From Methanobacteriota archaeon (GTDB lineage Archaea; Thermoplasmatota; Poseidoniia; Poseidoniales; Thalassarchaeaceae), in NCBI GenBank assembly GCA_002719615.1, contig PBHZ01000007.1, forward strand, positions 3,652 through 23,372: a stretch of DNA of 19,721 nucleotides, given 5' to 3'. The notes under the pieces were generated by a model that searched no databases, was not told the DNA's origin, and saw only the letters and a program-made list of their open reading frames with translations. Positions 1-7,680 of this stretch are shown here, in pieces; the stretch's first letter is position 1, and every line of letters starts with the position of its first letter. The position numbers and the translations under genes are program-made.

Positions 1-437
1 TCTAATGCCTCGGTAACAATTTTGAAAGAAGTTAGGAAAACCATAGTTGCGACTACTATGGCTAAAATTCCTATGGGTGTTGGATTTCCTTCACTGAACA
101 TTTGAAATCCACTGTTAATGGAAATACCATTTTCATCCATCATAGATGCTAACTTGTTCATTCTCCGCCTGGTTTCTTTATCCTTTGGATTAAAATCTAA
201 TGCAGTTTTATAATTTTTATATGCTTTTTGCCATCTTCTTTTTTGGGCATTAATATCCATTTCGCCCCACAAAGTACCTGCATCAGCGGCATAACGAGAT
301 GTTTGGGATCTTTGAGTATCGTTTTTACATTCCAGCCAGGCATCTCTAAGGATATCTAAAGCCTTTTCTGGATCGCCATCTTCTATTAATGAGTTAGCTT
401 CATCCCAAGCTTTTTGCAACGTCTCCGGTACTGGCAT
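1..437 (-). CDS. TPR-like protein with a membrane helix (partial, 3' end cut)
   Basis: This reading frame starts at an ATG at 437 and stays open to the window edge, giving 145 residues without a stop. The N-terminal part (about 1-100) is helical and charged, with a repeat-like pattern: an Asp-Pro-Glu-Lys-Ala-Leu segment near residue 23 and a Tyr-Lys-Thr-Ala-Leu-Asp-Phe-Asn-Pro-Lys segment near residue 77, the classic end of a TPR helix pair. A hydrophobic helix follows at about 120-140 (PIGILAIVVATMVFLTSF), so the TPR part is probably cytoplasmic and the missing C-terminus crosses or follows the membrane. It is divergent from korA. The missing C-terminal domain would decide function, and I do not assign one. 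An alternative is a short TPR-only membrane adaptor. Confidence 0.7.
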   Translation of the reverse strand, partial: MPVPETLQKAWDEANSLIEDGDPEKALDILRDAWLECKNDTQRSQTSRYAADAGTLWGEMDINAQKRRWQKAYKNYKTALDFNPKDKETRRRMNKLASMMDENGISINSGFQMFSEGNPTPIGILAIVVATMVFLTSFKIVTEAL

Positions 438-515
438 CGTACTGAGCGGACAACTAATCATTCAAAATGCCAACGGAAACAATAACTTAGAATAAATAGT
501 AAAAAAGAACTCTCG

Positions 516-557
516 ATGGTAATGGCTAAAGCCTTAACTTCACCGCAATCATATTAG
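516..557 (+). other. Possible 13-codon leader ORF upstream of korA
   Basis: A short ORF (MVMAKALTSPQSY, stop TAG) lies between the divergent TPR gene and korA. An AT-rich TATA-like stretch (AATAAATAG, about 490-498) sits about 22 nt upstream of its ATG, so a transcript could begin almost at this codon. The ORF ends one base before the palindrome at 559. It has no resemblance I recognise and may be chance. Confidence 0.15.
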
Positions 558-558
558 T

Positions 559-579
559 GAGTAAGGCCTTACTCGAGTA
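559..579. promoter_or_regulatory. Two overlapping perfect palindromes upstream of korA
   Basis: GAGTAAGGCCTTACTC (559-574) is a perfect 16-base palindrome, and TACTCGAGTA (570-579) is a perfect 10-base palindrome sharing five bases with it. Together they hold three copies of the GAGTA/TACTC half-site. They lie just upstream of the korA start and probably downstream of the transcription start, where a repressor could block elongation. As RNA, the first could fold as a six-pair stem with a GGCC loop. Operator function is inferred from symmetry and position only. Confidence 0.45.
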
Positions 580-602
580 GTAAAGTGGAGTCAGGAAAAA
601 AG

Positions 603-2387
603 ATGGATTCAAATGTTAATAATTTTGTAATCAATATTGCTACTGCCAATGGAACTGGTTCTCAATCATCTAATCTCGTTATACTTCATACTATGTTTGA
701 AATGGGAATTCCAGTAAGTGGTAAGAATTTATTTCCAAGTAATATTTCAGGATTGCCGACATGGTTCATAATACGAGCAAGTGAAGCCGGTTATCAAGCA
801 CCGGGAGATAAAACCGATATCCAGATTGTAATGAATAAAGATACATGGGAGAAGGACATAACGAATCTTGAATCGGGAACAATAATAATTTTCAATGAAG
901 ATGCAAAACTTCCCGTAGATAGGGATGATTGTTTTGCATTCGGGATGCCGATGACTAAAATGGCAAGAAAAATCAATCCAAAGATGGCGAAGTTAATGGC
1001 TAATATGTATTATGTTGGAGGTTTGGCGCATATACTGGGTATTGATTCTAATGACATCTTAAAGGCAGTTAAATCTCAATTTAAAGGTAAAGAGAAAGCA
1101 ATTGAAATGAATATGCAAGCCATTAACGAAGGAATTGCATATGCATCAGAAAATTGGGATATAAAAAGTGATTTCAAAGCAGAATCTAGACCTAAGGACT
1201 CAGACACTTTTCTGATTGAAGGAAATGAAGCTACTGCCCTTGGAACTATATATGGGGGAATAAATATGCTTTCGTGGTATCCTATTACTCCTTCTTCGTC
1301 TGTTGCAGAAGGAATAATCAAATGGCTTCCTGAATTACGTACTGCAAAGGACGGAGGCACAACTTGTGCCGTAATTCAAGCAGAAGATGAATTAGCAGCA
1401 GCAGGCATGGTTTTGGGTGCCGGTTGGGCTGGTGGAAGAGGGATGACTTGTACTAGTGGACCAGGTATATCGTTGATGTCTGAATTTATCGGATTATCAT
1501 ATTTTGCTGAAGTCCCGGGAGTAATTTGGGATGTCAATAGAGTAGGGCCTTCCACAGGATTGCCTACAAGAACTCAACAAGGTGATTTATCTATGCTATA
1601 TGAAGCAAGTCACGGCGACACACAGCACATTGTCCTGATACCTGGTAACGTGGACGAATGTTTTGAGTTCGGATGGAAGGCTTTTGACCTTGCTGAAAGA
1701 TATCAAACCATGGTGTTTGGATTTAGCGATTTAGATTTGGGAATGAATAGATGGCCAACAAAAGGTTTCAAATATCCAGAATCTGAAATGGATAGAGGAA
1801 AATTGATACGTAATCAACAAGAATTGGATGCAGTACCCAATTATGGAAGATATCGTGATGTTGATGGAGATGGTATACCATATAGAACCTTACCTGGAAG
1901 CGGAATAGATCCTATTTTGTACAGAGGGACAGGGCATGACGAAGATGGGGTTTACTCTGAAGATCCAATTGTTTATCAGAAAACTATGAAGAGATTGAAG
2001 AAGAAAATAGATGGAGCTAGAGATAACCTTCCTTCACCAATACTTCGTGAAGAAGAGAATAAGGAATTAGGAATAATTTTTTATGGTTCGATGGAAAATT
2101 CAATTACTGAAATTGATGACATTTTAGAATCAAAAGGTTTTTCTGTAAGTACTTGCAGAATCAGAGCATTACCTTACCATTCTGAATTAGAATCCTTCAT
2201 TTCCAGACATGATATTAGTGTAGTATTGGAAATGAATAGAGATGGGCAATTATATGGGATATTGAGAAAGGAACTACCCACACAATTACTTAAGAAACTG
2301 CACAGTGTAGCATATAGCGACGGCATGCCACCAAGAGCAAGACTTTATTCCGAGAAAATTATTAGTGTACTGGAGGAGTTAAAATAG
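603..2387 (+). CDS. korA: 2-oxoacid:ferredoxin oxidoreductase, fused gamma-alpha subunit
   Basis: With KorB this enzyme oxidatively decarboxylates a 2-oxoacid (2-oxoglutarate, pyruvate or a branched-chain oxoacid) to the acyl-CoA and reduces ferredoxin in the cytoplasm. Numbering from a GTG at 585, residues 10-190 are the gamma domain, with ATANGTGSQSSN near 20-30 and GKNLFPSNISGLPTWF near 47-61. The alpha (pyrimidine-binding) domain begins near GNEATALG (213-220), followed by SWYPITPSSS (230-239) and GPSTGLPTRTQQGDL (321-335). The roughly 600-residue size matches archaeal KorA fusions. I prefer the ATG at 603 over the GTG at 585 because AGGA lies six bases upstream of it. The korB reading frame follows with a four-base overlap if the AUA start proposed for korB is right. 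Substrate cannot be read from sequence alone. Confidence 0.92.
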   Translation: MDSNVNNFVINIATANGTGSQSSNLVILHTMFEMGIPVSGKNLFPSNISGLPTWFIIRASEAGYQAPGDKTDIQIVMNKDTWEKDITNLESGTIIIFNEDAKLPVDRDDCFAFGMPMTKMARKINPKMAKLMANMYYVGGLAHILGIDSNDILKAVKSQFKGKEKAIEMNMQAINEGIAYASENWDIKSDFKAESRPKDSDTFLIEGNEATALGTIYGGINMLSWYPITPSSSVAEGIIKWLPELRTAKDGGTTCAVIQAEDELAAAGMVLGAGWAGGRGMTCTSGPGISLMSEFIGLSYFAEVPGVIWDVNRVGPSTGLPTRTQQGDLSMLYEASHGDTQHIVLIPGNVDECFEFGWKAFDLAERYQTMVFGFSDLDLGMNRWPTKGFKYPESEMDRGKLIRNQQELDAVPNYGRYRDVDGDGIPYRTLPGSGIDPILYRGTGHDEDGVYSEDPIVYQKTMKRLKKKIDGARDNLPSPILREEENKELGIIFYGSMENSITEIDDILESKGFSVSTCRIRALPYHSELESFISRHDISVVLEMNRDGQLYGILRKELPTQLLKKLHSVAYSDGMPPRARLYSEKIISVLEELK

Positions 2388-3418
2388 CGATAGTTAAGTT
2401 AAATGTTATAGATCTTGAAAAATCAGAATACAAAGGTGGTAAATCTTCATTGTGTCCAGGTTGTGGACACGATCAGATATCCAACGTCATTATACAAGCT
2501 GCTTGGGAGAATGGGTTACCCCCTGAAGGTATTGCTAAAATGAGTGGAATAGGTTGTTCATCAAAAACTCCAGCTTATTTCTTGGGAAAAAGTCATGGAT
2601 TTAACACAGTCCATGGAAGAATGCCATCTGTAACTACTGGAGCAAATATGGTGAATAAAGATTTAACATTCATTGCAGTTTCAGGCGATGGAGATACTGC
2701 AAGTATTGGAATGGGGCAATTCGTTCATGCAATCAGAAGAAATTTGAATATGGTCTACATAATTGAAAATAATGGAGTTTATGGCTTAACCAAAGGGCAA
2801 TATAGTGCCACGGTCGAAAAAGGCTCCAAGAAAAAGAAAGGTGCCGTCAATACTCAAAACCCTATCGACTTATGTGCAATGGCATTAAATCTTGGATGTA
2901 GTTTTGTAGCTAGGTCATTTTCTGGTAGTAAAAAACAACTTACTGCACTCCTTCGTGCAGCAATTAGCCACAAGGGAATGGCAGTAATTGATGTTATTTC
3001 ACCGTGTGTAACTTTTGCCAATAATGATGAATCTTATAGATCATATAATTATGTTAAAGAAAATGACGAAGTCTTACACATAGTAGATTACATATCTCAT
3101 TATTCTCCGATTGAAGAAGTAGATATTCCTGAAGGACAATTCAAAGAAATAGAGCTTTTCGATGGATCGAAAATAATATTAGAGACAATTGGTTCTAATC
3201 ATGATACAACCGATGTCGTGTCAGCTTTGACAGCGGTCCATGAAGCGGAAAGAAATGATAAGCATGTAACAGGGTTATTGTACTATAATGGGGAAATACC
3301 CACAACAACAGAAACTTTAGGATTAACTAACGCACCTTTATGTTCGCTTAATGAAGAAGAGGGTAGGCCTAGTGAAGAAAGTTTGATAGAAGTAAATCAA
3401 AGATTTAGAAGTTCATAA
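2384..3418 (+). CDS. korB: 2-oxoacid:ferredoxin oxidoreductase, beta (TPP-binding) subunit
   Basis: This is the thiamine diphosphate and iron-sulfur subunit paired with KorA. Counting from a TTG at 2450, the cluster cysteines are C2 and C5 (CPGCGH), C36 (GIGCSS) and C186 (SPCVTF). The TPP/Mg motif runs from GDGD (79-82) to IENNGVYGLTKGQ (105-117). Family members have about 20 residues before CPGCG, and the open frame does continue upstream (VKLNVIDLEKSEYKGGKSSL), but it contains no ATG, GTG or TTG between a stop at 2363 and the TTG at 2450. A strong GGAGG (2372-2376) sits seven bases before an ATA at 2384, which overlaps the korA TAG stop. I therefore place the start at this AUA (344 residues). 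The conservative alternative is TTG 2450 (322 residues), which would remove the conserved N-terminus. Product is confident; start is not. Confidence 0.9.
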   Translation: MAIVKLNVIDLEKSEYKGGKSSLCPGCGHDQISNVIIQAAWENGLPPEGIAKMSGIGCSSKTPAYFLGKSHGFNTVHGRMPSVTTGANMVNKDLTFIAVSGDGDTASIGMGQFVHAIRRNLNMVYIIENNGVYGLTKGQYSATVEKGSKKKKGAVNTQNPIDLCAMALNLGCSFVARSFSGSKKQLTALLRAAISHKGMAVIDVISPCVTFANNDESYRSYNYVKENDEVLHIVDYISHYSPIEEVDIPEGQFKEIELFDGSKIILETIGSNHDTTDVVSALTAVHEAERNDKHVTGLLYYNGEIPTTTETLGLTNAPLCSLNEEEGRPSEESLIEVNQRFRSS

Positions 3419-3440
3419 CACAATTATGTAACTCGGATTT

Positions 3441-3455
3441 ATTGATATATATCCT
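3441..3455 (+). promoter_or_regulatory. TATA box of the tRNA-Gln gene
   Basis: A TATATAT run (3446-3452) is centred about 25 bases before the first base of the tRNA (3474). This is the expected spacing between box A and the start point in archaea, so the tRNA probably has its own promoter rather than being processed from the korAB transcript. Confidence 0.6.
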
Positions 3456-3473
3456 ATCTTTCCGGATAGTGAT

Positions 3474-3549
3474 AGTCCCTTAGTGTAGTGGTCCATCATG
3501 TGGGGTTCTGGATCCCACGACCCTGGTTCGAATCCGGGAGGGACTACCA
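3474..3549 (+). tRNA. tRNA-Gln (anticodon CTG), CCA encoded
   Basis: The sequence folds as a full cloverleaf. The seven-pair acceptor stem is AGTCCCT (3474-3480) with AGGGACT (3539-3545), followed by discriminator A and an encoded CCA (3547-3549). The anticodon stem TGGGG/TCCCA encloses loop TTCTGGA, with anticodon CTG at 3508-3510, reading CAG glutamine codons. The T arm has the standard TTCGAAT loop (3527-3533). The D stem is weak (G-T, T-A, G-C and one T-T). No intron is present. T-rich sequence about 35 bases downstream may terminate transcription. Confidence 0.95.
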
Positions 3550-3610
3550 ATCTCCCGAAATCCTGATGAGAGATAATTTCTAATTACTATTTGTATTAAA
3601 TCGACTGTTT

Positions 3611-4561
3611 TCACCAGCGCTCATTCCAAATCGATGCATCAATGAATAAATCATAAAATGAATCAATCGTGTATTCAATTGGTTTAGAATAACCTCCGCC
3701 CATAAAAATGACCGTTGGGATTCTGTAATCAAGCATCTTCTCAAAAACGTACTGATTTCTTAATTTCATCCCTTCTTTAGTAACATTGAGCTTTCCCAAA
3801 TGGTCATGCTTGAGTCCGTCCACCCCTGCTTGGAAAAGTACAATTTCTGGCTCAAAGTCGAGACTCAATTTGACAGCCTCACGAACTTTTTCAAGATATA
3901 AATCATCACCTGATTCTGGCTCGATAGGAAAATCAAAATCACTCACAGCTTTGCGGAATGGAAAGTTCGTAGAGCAATGTACTGAAATAGTACGAGTGCG
4001 AATATCATTAGCTAGTATTGTTGCTGTTCCGTCGCCCTGGTGTACATCAAGATCTAGAATTACCACGCGTTTCAATCCTTCATTTTCAAGGGCGTACTTC
4101 GCACTGATGGCAAGATCGTTGAACACGCAATACCCTGAGCCAAAATCTCTGTGGGCGTGATGTGTCCCTCCTGCCATATTTCCTGTTATACCACCGTGCT
4201 TTATGGCATGAATTGTTGCTTTAACAGCTCCATCGGTCAAGCAAAGTGTCCGTTCTATCATCTTTGGAGTCCAAGGCATAAGGCCAATTCTTCTCATCTC
4301 TTTTTCATTTAACTTTCCTTTGAGGAATGCATCAACATAATTTTCATCATGGGCAAGAAGTAATGATTTTCTTGAGATCAGATCGGGTTTTTGAATTGAC
4401 ATTTTTTCAAATTCCTTTGATTGTTTCAGCATCTTCAGTACTTTTTGATAGCGATATTTTGGAAAGCGCGCTTCATCATGAATTCCATCTGTGTACAACG
4501 GATGATACCACAAATTGAATGAAGGTTTTTTTGAAGAATTTTCGAATTGAGCTGAATCCAT
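3611..4561 (-). CDS. Histone-deacetylase-family (AcuC/HDAC-like) amidohydrolase
   Basis: A zinc-dependent deacetylase of the arginase/HDAC fold, expected to remove acetyl groups from protein lysines or from small amines such as acetylpolyamines. From the ATG at 4561 (316 residues) the key residues are the His pair H134-H135 in GGTHHAHRDFG, the zinc ligands D172 and H174 in LDLDVHQGDGTA, D248 in QAGVD, and the transition-state tyrosine Y291 in GGGYS. All are present, so it should be active. A TTG at 4579 would add six residues, but TACAATATAA (4581-4590) lies about 24 bases upstream of 4561, which fits a leaderless transcript starting at that ATG. The gene is convergent with korB/tRNA-Gln and lies downstream of dihydroorotase. 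Substrate is unknown; a GNAT acetyltransferase elsewhere in the window is not evidently linked. Confidence 0.9.
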   Translation of the reverse strand: MDSAQFENSSKKPSFNLWYHPLYTDGIHDEARFPKYRYQKVLKMLKQSKEFEKMSIQKPDLISRKSLLLAHDENYVDAFLKGKLNEKEMRRIGLMPWTPKMIERTLCLTDGAVKATIHAIKHGGITGNMAGGTHHAHRDFGSGYCVFNDLAISAKYALENEGLKRVVILDLDVHQGDGTATILANDIRTRTISVHCSTNFPFRKAVSDFDFPIEPESGDDLYLEKVREAVKLSLDFEPEIVLFQAGVDGLKHDHLGKLNVTKEGMKLRNQYVFEKMLDYRIPTVIFMGGGYSKPIEYTIDSFYDLFIDASIWNERW

Positions 4562-4580
4562 ACGCGAAACCTCGAACAAG

Positions 4581-4590
4581 TTATATTGTA
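4581..4590 (-). promoter_or_regulatory. TATA box of the deacetylase gene (leaderless)
   Basis: Read on the minus strand this is TACAATATAA, centred about 24 bases from the ATG at 4561. The spacing places the transcription start at or within a base or two of the start codon, implying a leaderless mRNA and arguing against the TTG at 4579. Confidence 0.5.
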
Positions 4591-4637
4591 GTTGAGAAAC
4601 TAAATCTTTAATACGTGTTTGCTTGACTTATTGTAAT

Positions 4638-4679
4638 ATTATAATTGAATCGCTGATTGAAATTTCAAAAATTATAATT
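4638..4679. repeat. AT-rich palindrome flanked by direct repeats, upstream of the deacetylase gene
   Basis: TTGAAATTTCAA (4657-4668) is a perfect 12-base palindrome. It lies between two copies of ATTATAATT (4638-4646 and 4671-4679). The block lies between the dihydroorotase stop and the deacetylase TATA box. It could be an operator, but the base composition is so AT-rich that chance symmetry is quite possible. Confidence 0.25.
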
Positions 4680-4726
4680 AAATAATTAGAATATACTTAA
4701 TAGTCGATAAAATTAAGAGATTTGAA

Positions 4727-6079
4727 TCAATTAAATTCCAGTAATCTTCCAGTGCTTCCTGGGAGTGCGACAGGAATGCCTCGTAATTGGCCCCCGATCT
4801 CACGTTTATGAACTATGTTTCCATCTATTATTGTATAAATTGGCCATCCCGTAAATTCCATACCTGCATAAGGCGTCCAACCTACCTTTGTCCATGTATC
4901 CGAATCTTGAATAATTCTATTATTTTCTAAATCTACAAGAGTTAAGTCACCATCAAAACCTTCAACAAGAGAACCTTTATTTTTGATTCGATAGACCTCT
5001 GCCGGGCCTTTACACATCCATTTTACAACATCTGAAACAGAACACTTTCCTTCCATCGCATGTGTAAGCATCAAAGGGAGTGAGGTTTCTACTCCTGGCA
5101 TACCAGCAGGTGCACCTGGAAATCCTACAGATTTTGCCTCTAAAGTATGAGGTGCATGATCGGTCACGATACAGTCAATTGTTCCATCTTTGAGTCTTTG
5201 CCACAACTTATCCTTATCTTCTGTATATCGAATTGGAGGATTCATTAAAGCTCGAGTTCCAAGTTTTTCGACATCATTTTGATCAAAAGTTAGGTGTTGT
5301 GTACAAACTTCTGTTGTAATCAAATCTCCTTTATTGGATGCTAACCAATCTGCCTCTTGCCGGCTTGTTAAGTGGACAATATGCAATCTATGATCATAAT
5401 CCTTCGCCAAAGCAGAAGCTCTTTTTGTTGCTATAAGGGCACATTCGGCATCCCTGCATTCGGCATGTGCGGCTATGTCTTTTCGGTGTTCGAATTTAGT
5501 TATTCTTGAGCGTAATCTTTCTTCATCTTCTGCATGAGTAGCAATAATACCTCGAGTATTTGCAAAAATATTTTCTAGGTGCTTTTGTTCATGAACTAGT
5601 AAATCTCCAGTACTACTTCCCATGAAAATTTTGATTCCACAAACTCCATCCATTCCTTCCACACTCTGTAAATCTGAAACATTACTATTAGTAGCGCCAA
5701 TAAAAAAACCATGATGAGTAACAGATTTTTTGGCTGCTGCTGCAATCTTATCTGCAATTAATGAGCGATTAATGGCATTAGGTGAAGTATTAGGCATATC
5801 TAAAAATGAAGTTATACCACCTGCAGATGCGGCCCTACTACCGCTCTCCAAATCTTCTTTTTCTGTATTTCCTGGATCTCTAAAATGGACATGAGGATCA
5901 ATAACCCCTGGTAACAAATACAAACCCGTGCCATCTATGACTTCTTCTCCAATTTCTGGTTGGAGTCCTCCAAAAGGCGCTATGGTTTTGATTAAACCAT
6001 CACTAACACGAAGATCGCCTTCAACAATCCTATTAGGAAGAATCATTGTTGCATTTTGTACTAGTAATCTGCCGTTCAT
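4727..6079 (-). CDS. pyrC: Dihydroorotase (amidohydrolase superfamily)
   Basis: Catalyses the reversible cyclisation of N-carbamoyl-L-aspartate to dihydroorotate, the third step of pyrimidine synthesis. The 450-residue length fits class I enzymes. Visible metal-site residues are H63 and H65 in GVIDPHVHFRDPG, the likely carboxylated lysine K150 in GIKIFMGSS, H182 in ATHAEDEER, H236 in HIVHLTS, and D307 in IVTDHAPHT. The HFRDPG signature favours dihydroorotase over allantoinase or dihydropyrimidinase, though those relatives cannot be excluded. The start is ATG 6079 with GGAG five bases upstream. No other pyrimidine gene is adjacent, and the neighbours (deacetylase, M14 peptidase) suggest no shared pathway. 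Confidence 0.9.
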   Translation of the reverse strand: MNGRLLVQNATMILPNRIVEGDLRVSDGLIKTIAPFGGLQPEIGEEVIDGTGLYLLPGVIDPHVHFRDPGNTEKEDLESGSRAASAGGITSFLDMPNTSPNAINRSLIADKIAAAAKKSVTHHGFFIGATNSNVSDLQSVEGMDGVCGIKIFMGSSTGDLLVHEQKHLENIFANTRGIIATHAEDEERLRSRITKFEHRKDIAAHAECRDAECALIATKRASALAKDYDHRLHIVHLTSRQEADWLASNKGDLITTEVCTQHLTFDQNDVEKLGTRALMNPPIRYTEDKDKLWQRLKDGTIDCIVTDHAPHTLEAKSVGFPGAPAGMPGVETSLPLMLTHAMEGKCSVSDVVKWMCKGPAEVYRIKNKGSLVEGFDGDLTLVDLENNRIIQDSDTWTKVGWTPYAGMEFTGWPIYTIIDGNIVHKREIGGQLRGIPVALPGSTGRLLEFN

Positions 6080-6209
6080 AGCATCTCCAATATTCTCGGA
6101 GCAACCGACATCAAATGATTGTTTACCATTGGCCAGTCAAATAATAGCCAAATGATGGTTAATCGCTGCCATGATTGTAATTATGTATCGTCATATTATT
6201 CAAGAGTTC

Positions 6210-7568
6210 TTAACATAACATTTTTTGATTTTTGATTTTTTCTTTTTGTACAAAAGCAGCACTAATGATTGAAATTAAATAAATAAATAAAGAAGGAGCA
6301 GGAAGAAATCCTTCACTTCCTGAATCTATTATTATTATGGCAGATTGATTAATAGATTCTTCAACCCATTGTGCTGAGTCAACCACCCTTTTTTGATATA
6401 TTACCGACCAAAATCCGTCATTAGATAAGCTTAGATTATTAGCATCTATGATTATTTTTGAATGATTTGTAGCATTTACTCCAAAGTTTTCTGAATTCCA
6501 TAATAAATCTCCATCATAGTTGTAGTAATTTATAGTAGCATTGGCAGTACTAGAATGACCAAGATTAGAGACCTCGATACTAATTTGATTATTTGTGATT
6601 TCTAGTTTTTCAAATACTAAGCGTGCTCGCCAATACCAAACATTCTGAATTAAGTACCTCATCACATCTAATTCTTCACTTAACCTATCAGAAAGAGATT
6701 CTACTGTTCCGAGCAAAAATTGTTCATCATCGGTTTCAAAAGTGAAGGTCGGATATCCCATTACTCCGTATCCATAATCTCTGCTAGTTCCGCAATTGGG
6801 ATAGAGTCCTTGGTTTGCGTTACGAATAGGAATATCTGATATATTCCCATTTATCTCATCTCTTATATAATGAAATAATTCCCAATCGGATGGTTGTTCT
6901 GGCCACTTACCCCATGGATAGAGCATTATCCAAACTCCAGTATGCATGGTCACATACAAATCTGCATCTGGCACTTCTTCATTCATGTAAATAGAATTAG
7001 CAAGAGTTTCGGATTCACTGAATGCACTACTTCCTGGCTGTGTGGTTGGACAAGTATTCCAATAATGATCGTAATTCCTATTCAAATCGACCTGATTAAC
7101 ATTCCATCGAGTATCAAAGTCATTTCCATCGGCGTTAAGCATTATTAGAATATGCAATTCAACATTAGAAAGTACTTCGATGACTTCAGTATCTCCAGAA
7201 GACCATCCCTCAATATAGAATTGGGCAGTAAGAAAGGCAAGTTCAGTTCCGAGGTGTTCATTCCCGTGATGCCCTCCATCAATGTAAACAACATCTTTCT
7301 TTGTACCATCTTCTTTAGTTTCATTACTCCAGTCCGATATCTGTAACATCCATAATTCTCTGCCAAGTTCAGTTTGCCCTATAGATAATAAGACTACAAT
7401 TTCAGGATAATCATCGGCCCATTCATTCAAATCAAGTGTAAGTGTGGCATAAGAATGATACCAATGTTCCTGTATTATGTCGGGTTGGCCGACCTGCGCA
7501 GAAACAATTGGCATGGCAGAAGTTATGAGTAAAGATGCTAAAATCATTGAGGCCATCAATCGACTCAT
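6210..7568 (-). CDS. Secreted, probably membrane-anchored M14 zinc carboxypeptidase
   Basis: A metallocarboxypeptidase that removes C-terminal residues from peptides outside the cell. Residues 1-24 are a signal peptide with a likely cut after IVSA. The M14 catalytic set is complete: zinc ligands H101 and E104 (HHGNE) and H209 (VTMHTG), substrate-binding R154 and N163-R164 (VDLNRNY), a tyrosine near 266, and catalytic E278 (TFTFETD). A beta-rich domain follows (about 310-415), then FLPAP, a hydrophobic helix (about 421-440) and a lysine-rich tail, which suggests C-terminal membrane anchoring or sorting. The start is ATG 7568; a TATA-like box at 7611-7620 predicts a 5' leader of about 20 bases. 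It fits a protein-degrading marine heterotroph. Confidence 0.9.
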   Translation of the reverse strand: MSRLMASMILASLLITSAMPIVSAQVGQPDIIQEHWYHSYATLTLDLNEWADDYPEIVVLLSIGQTELGRELWMLQISDWSNETKEDGTKKDVVYIDGGHHGNEHLGTELAFLTAQFYIEGWSSGDTEVIEVLSNVELHILIMLNADGNDFDTRWNVNQVDLNRNYDHYWNTCPTTQPGSSAFSESETLANSIYMNEEVPDADLYVTMHTGVWIMLYPWGKWPEQPSDWELFHYIRDEINGNISDIPIRNANQGLYPNCGTSRDYGYGVMGYPTFTFETDDEQFLLGTVESLSDRLSEELDVMRYLIQNVWYWRARLVFEKLEITNNQISIEVSNLGHSSTANATINYYNYDGDLLWNSENFGVNATNHSKIIIDANNLSLSNDGFWSVIYQKRVVDSAQWVEESINQSAIIIIDSGSEGFLPAPSLFIYLISIISAAFVQKEKIKNQKMLC

Positions 7569-7610
7569 GACCTGCTGTGGGGGTTACTGCCTAGAATCAT
7601 TCGCATCTTT

Positions 7611-7620
7611 TGTTATACTT
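7611..7620 (-). promoter_or_regulatory. TATA box of the M14 carboxypeptidase gene
   Basis: On the minus strand this reads AAGTATAACA, preceded by GTAA as a possible TFB-recognition extension. It is centred about 47 bases upstream of the ATG at 7568, predicting a start point near 7589 and a short leader. Confidence 0.4.
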
Positions 7621-7680
7621 TACATATTTCATCAATAAATATATTTGATAAAATTATATAATTACAATTGAAGAAAATAT

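Noticed and set aside
1076..1360. 94-codon minus-strand ORF inside korA
   Set aside because: Antisense shadow of the conserved alpha-domain start of KorA.
3550..3575. ATCTC...GAGAT inverted repeat after the tRNA as an intrinsic terminator
   Set aside because: Only five pairs with a loop of about 15 bases and no T-run directly after it; the T-rich stretch further on is a better candidate.
3786..4160. 124-codon plus-strand ORF inside the deacetylase gene
   Set aside because: Lies wholly antisense to a protein with all catalytic HDAC residues, and its product is low-complexity and Ser-rich without motifs.
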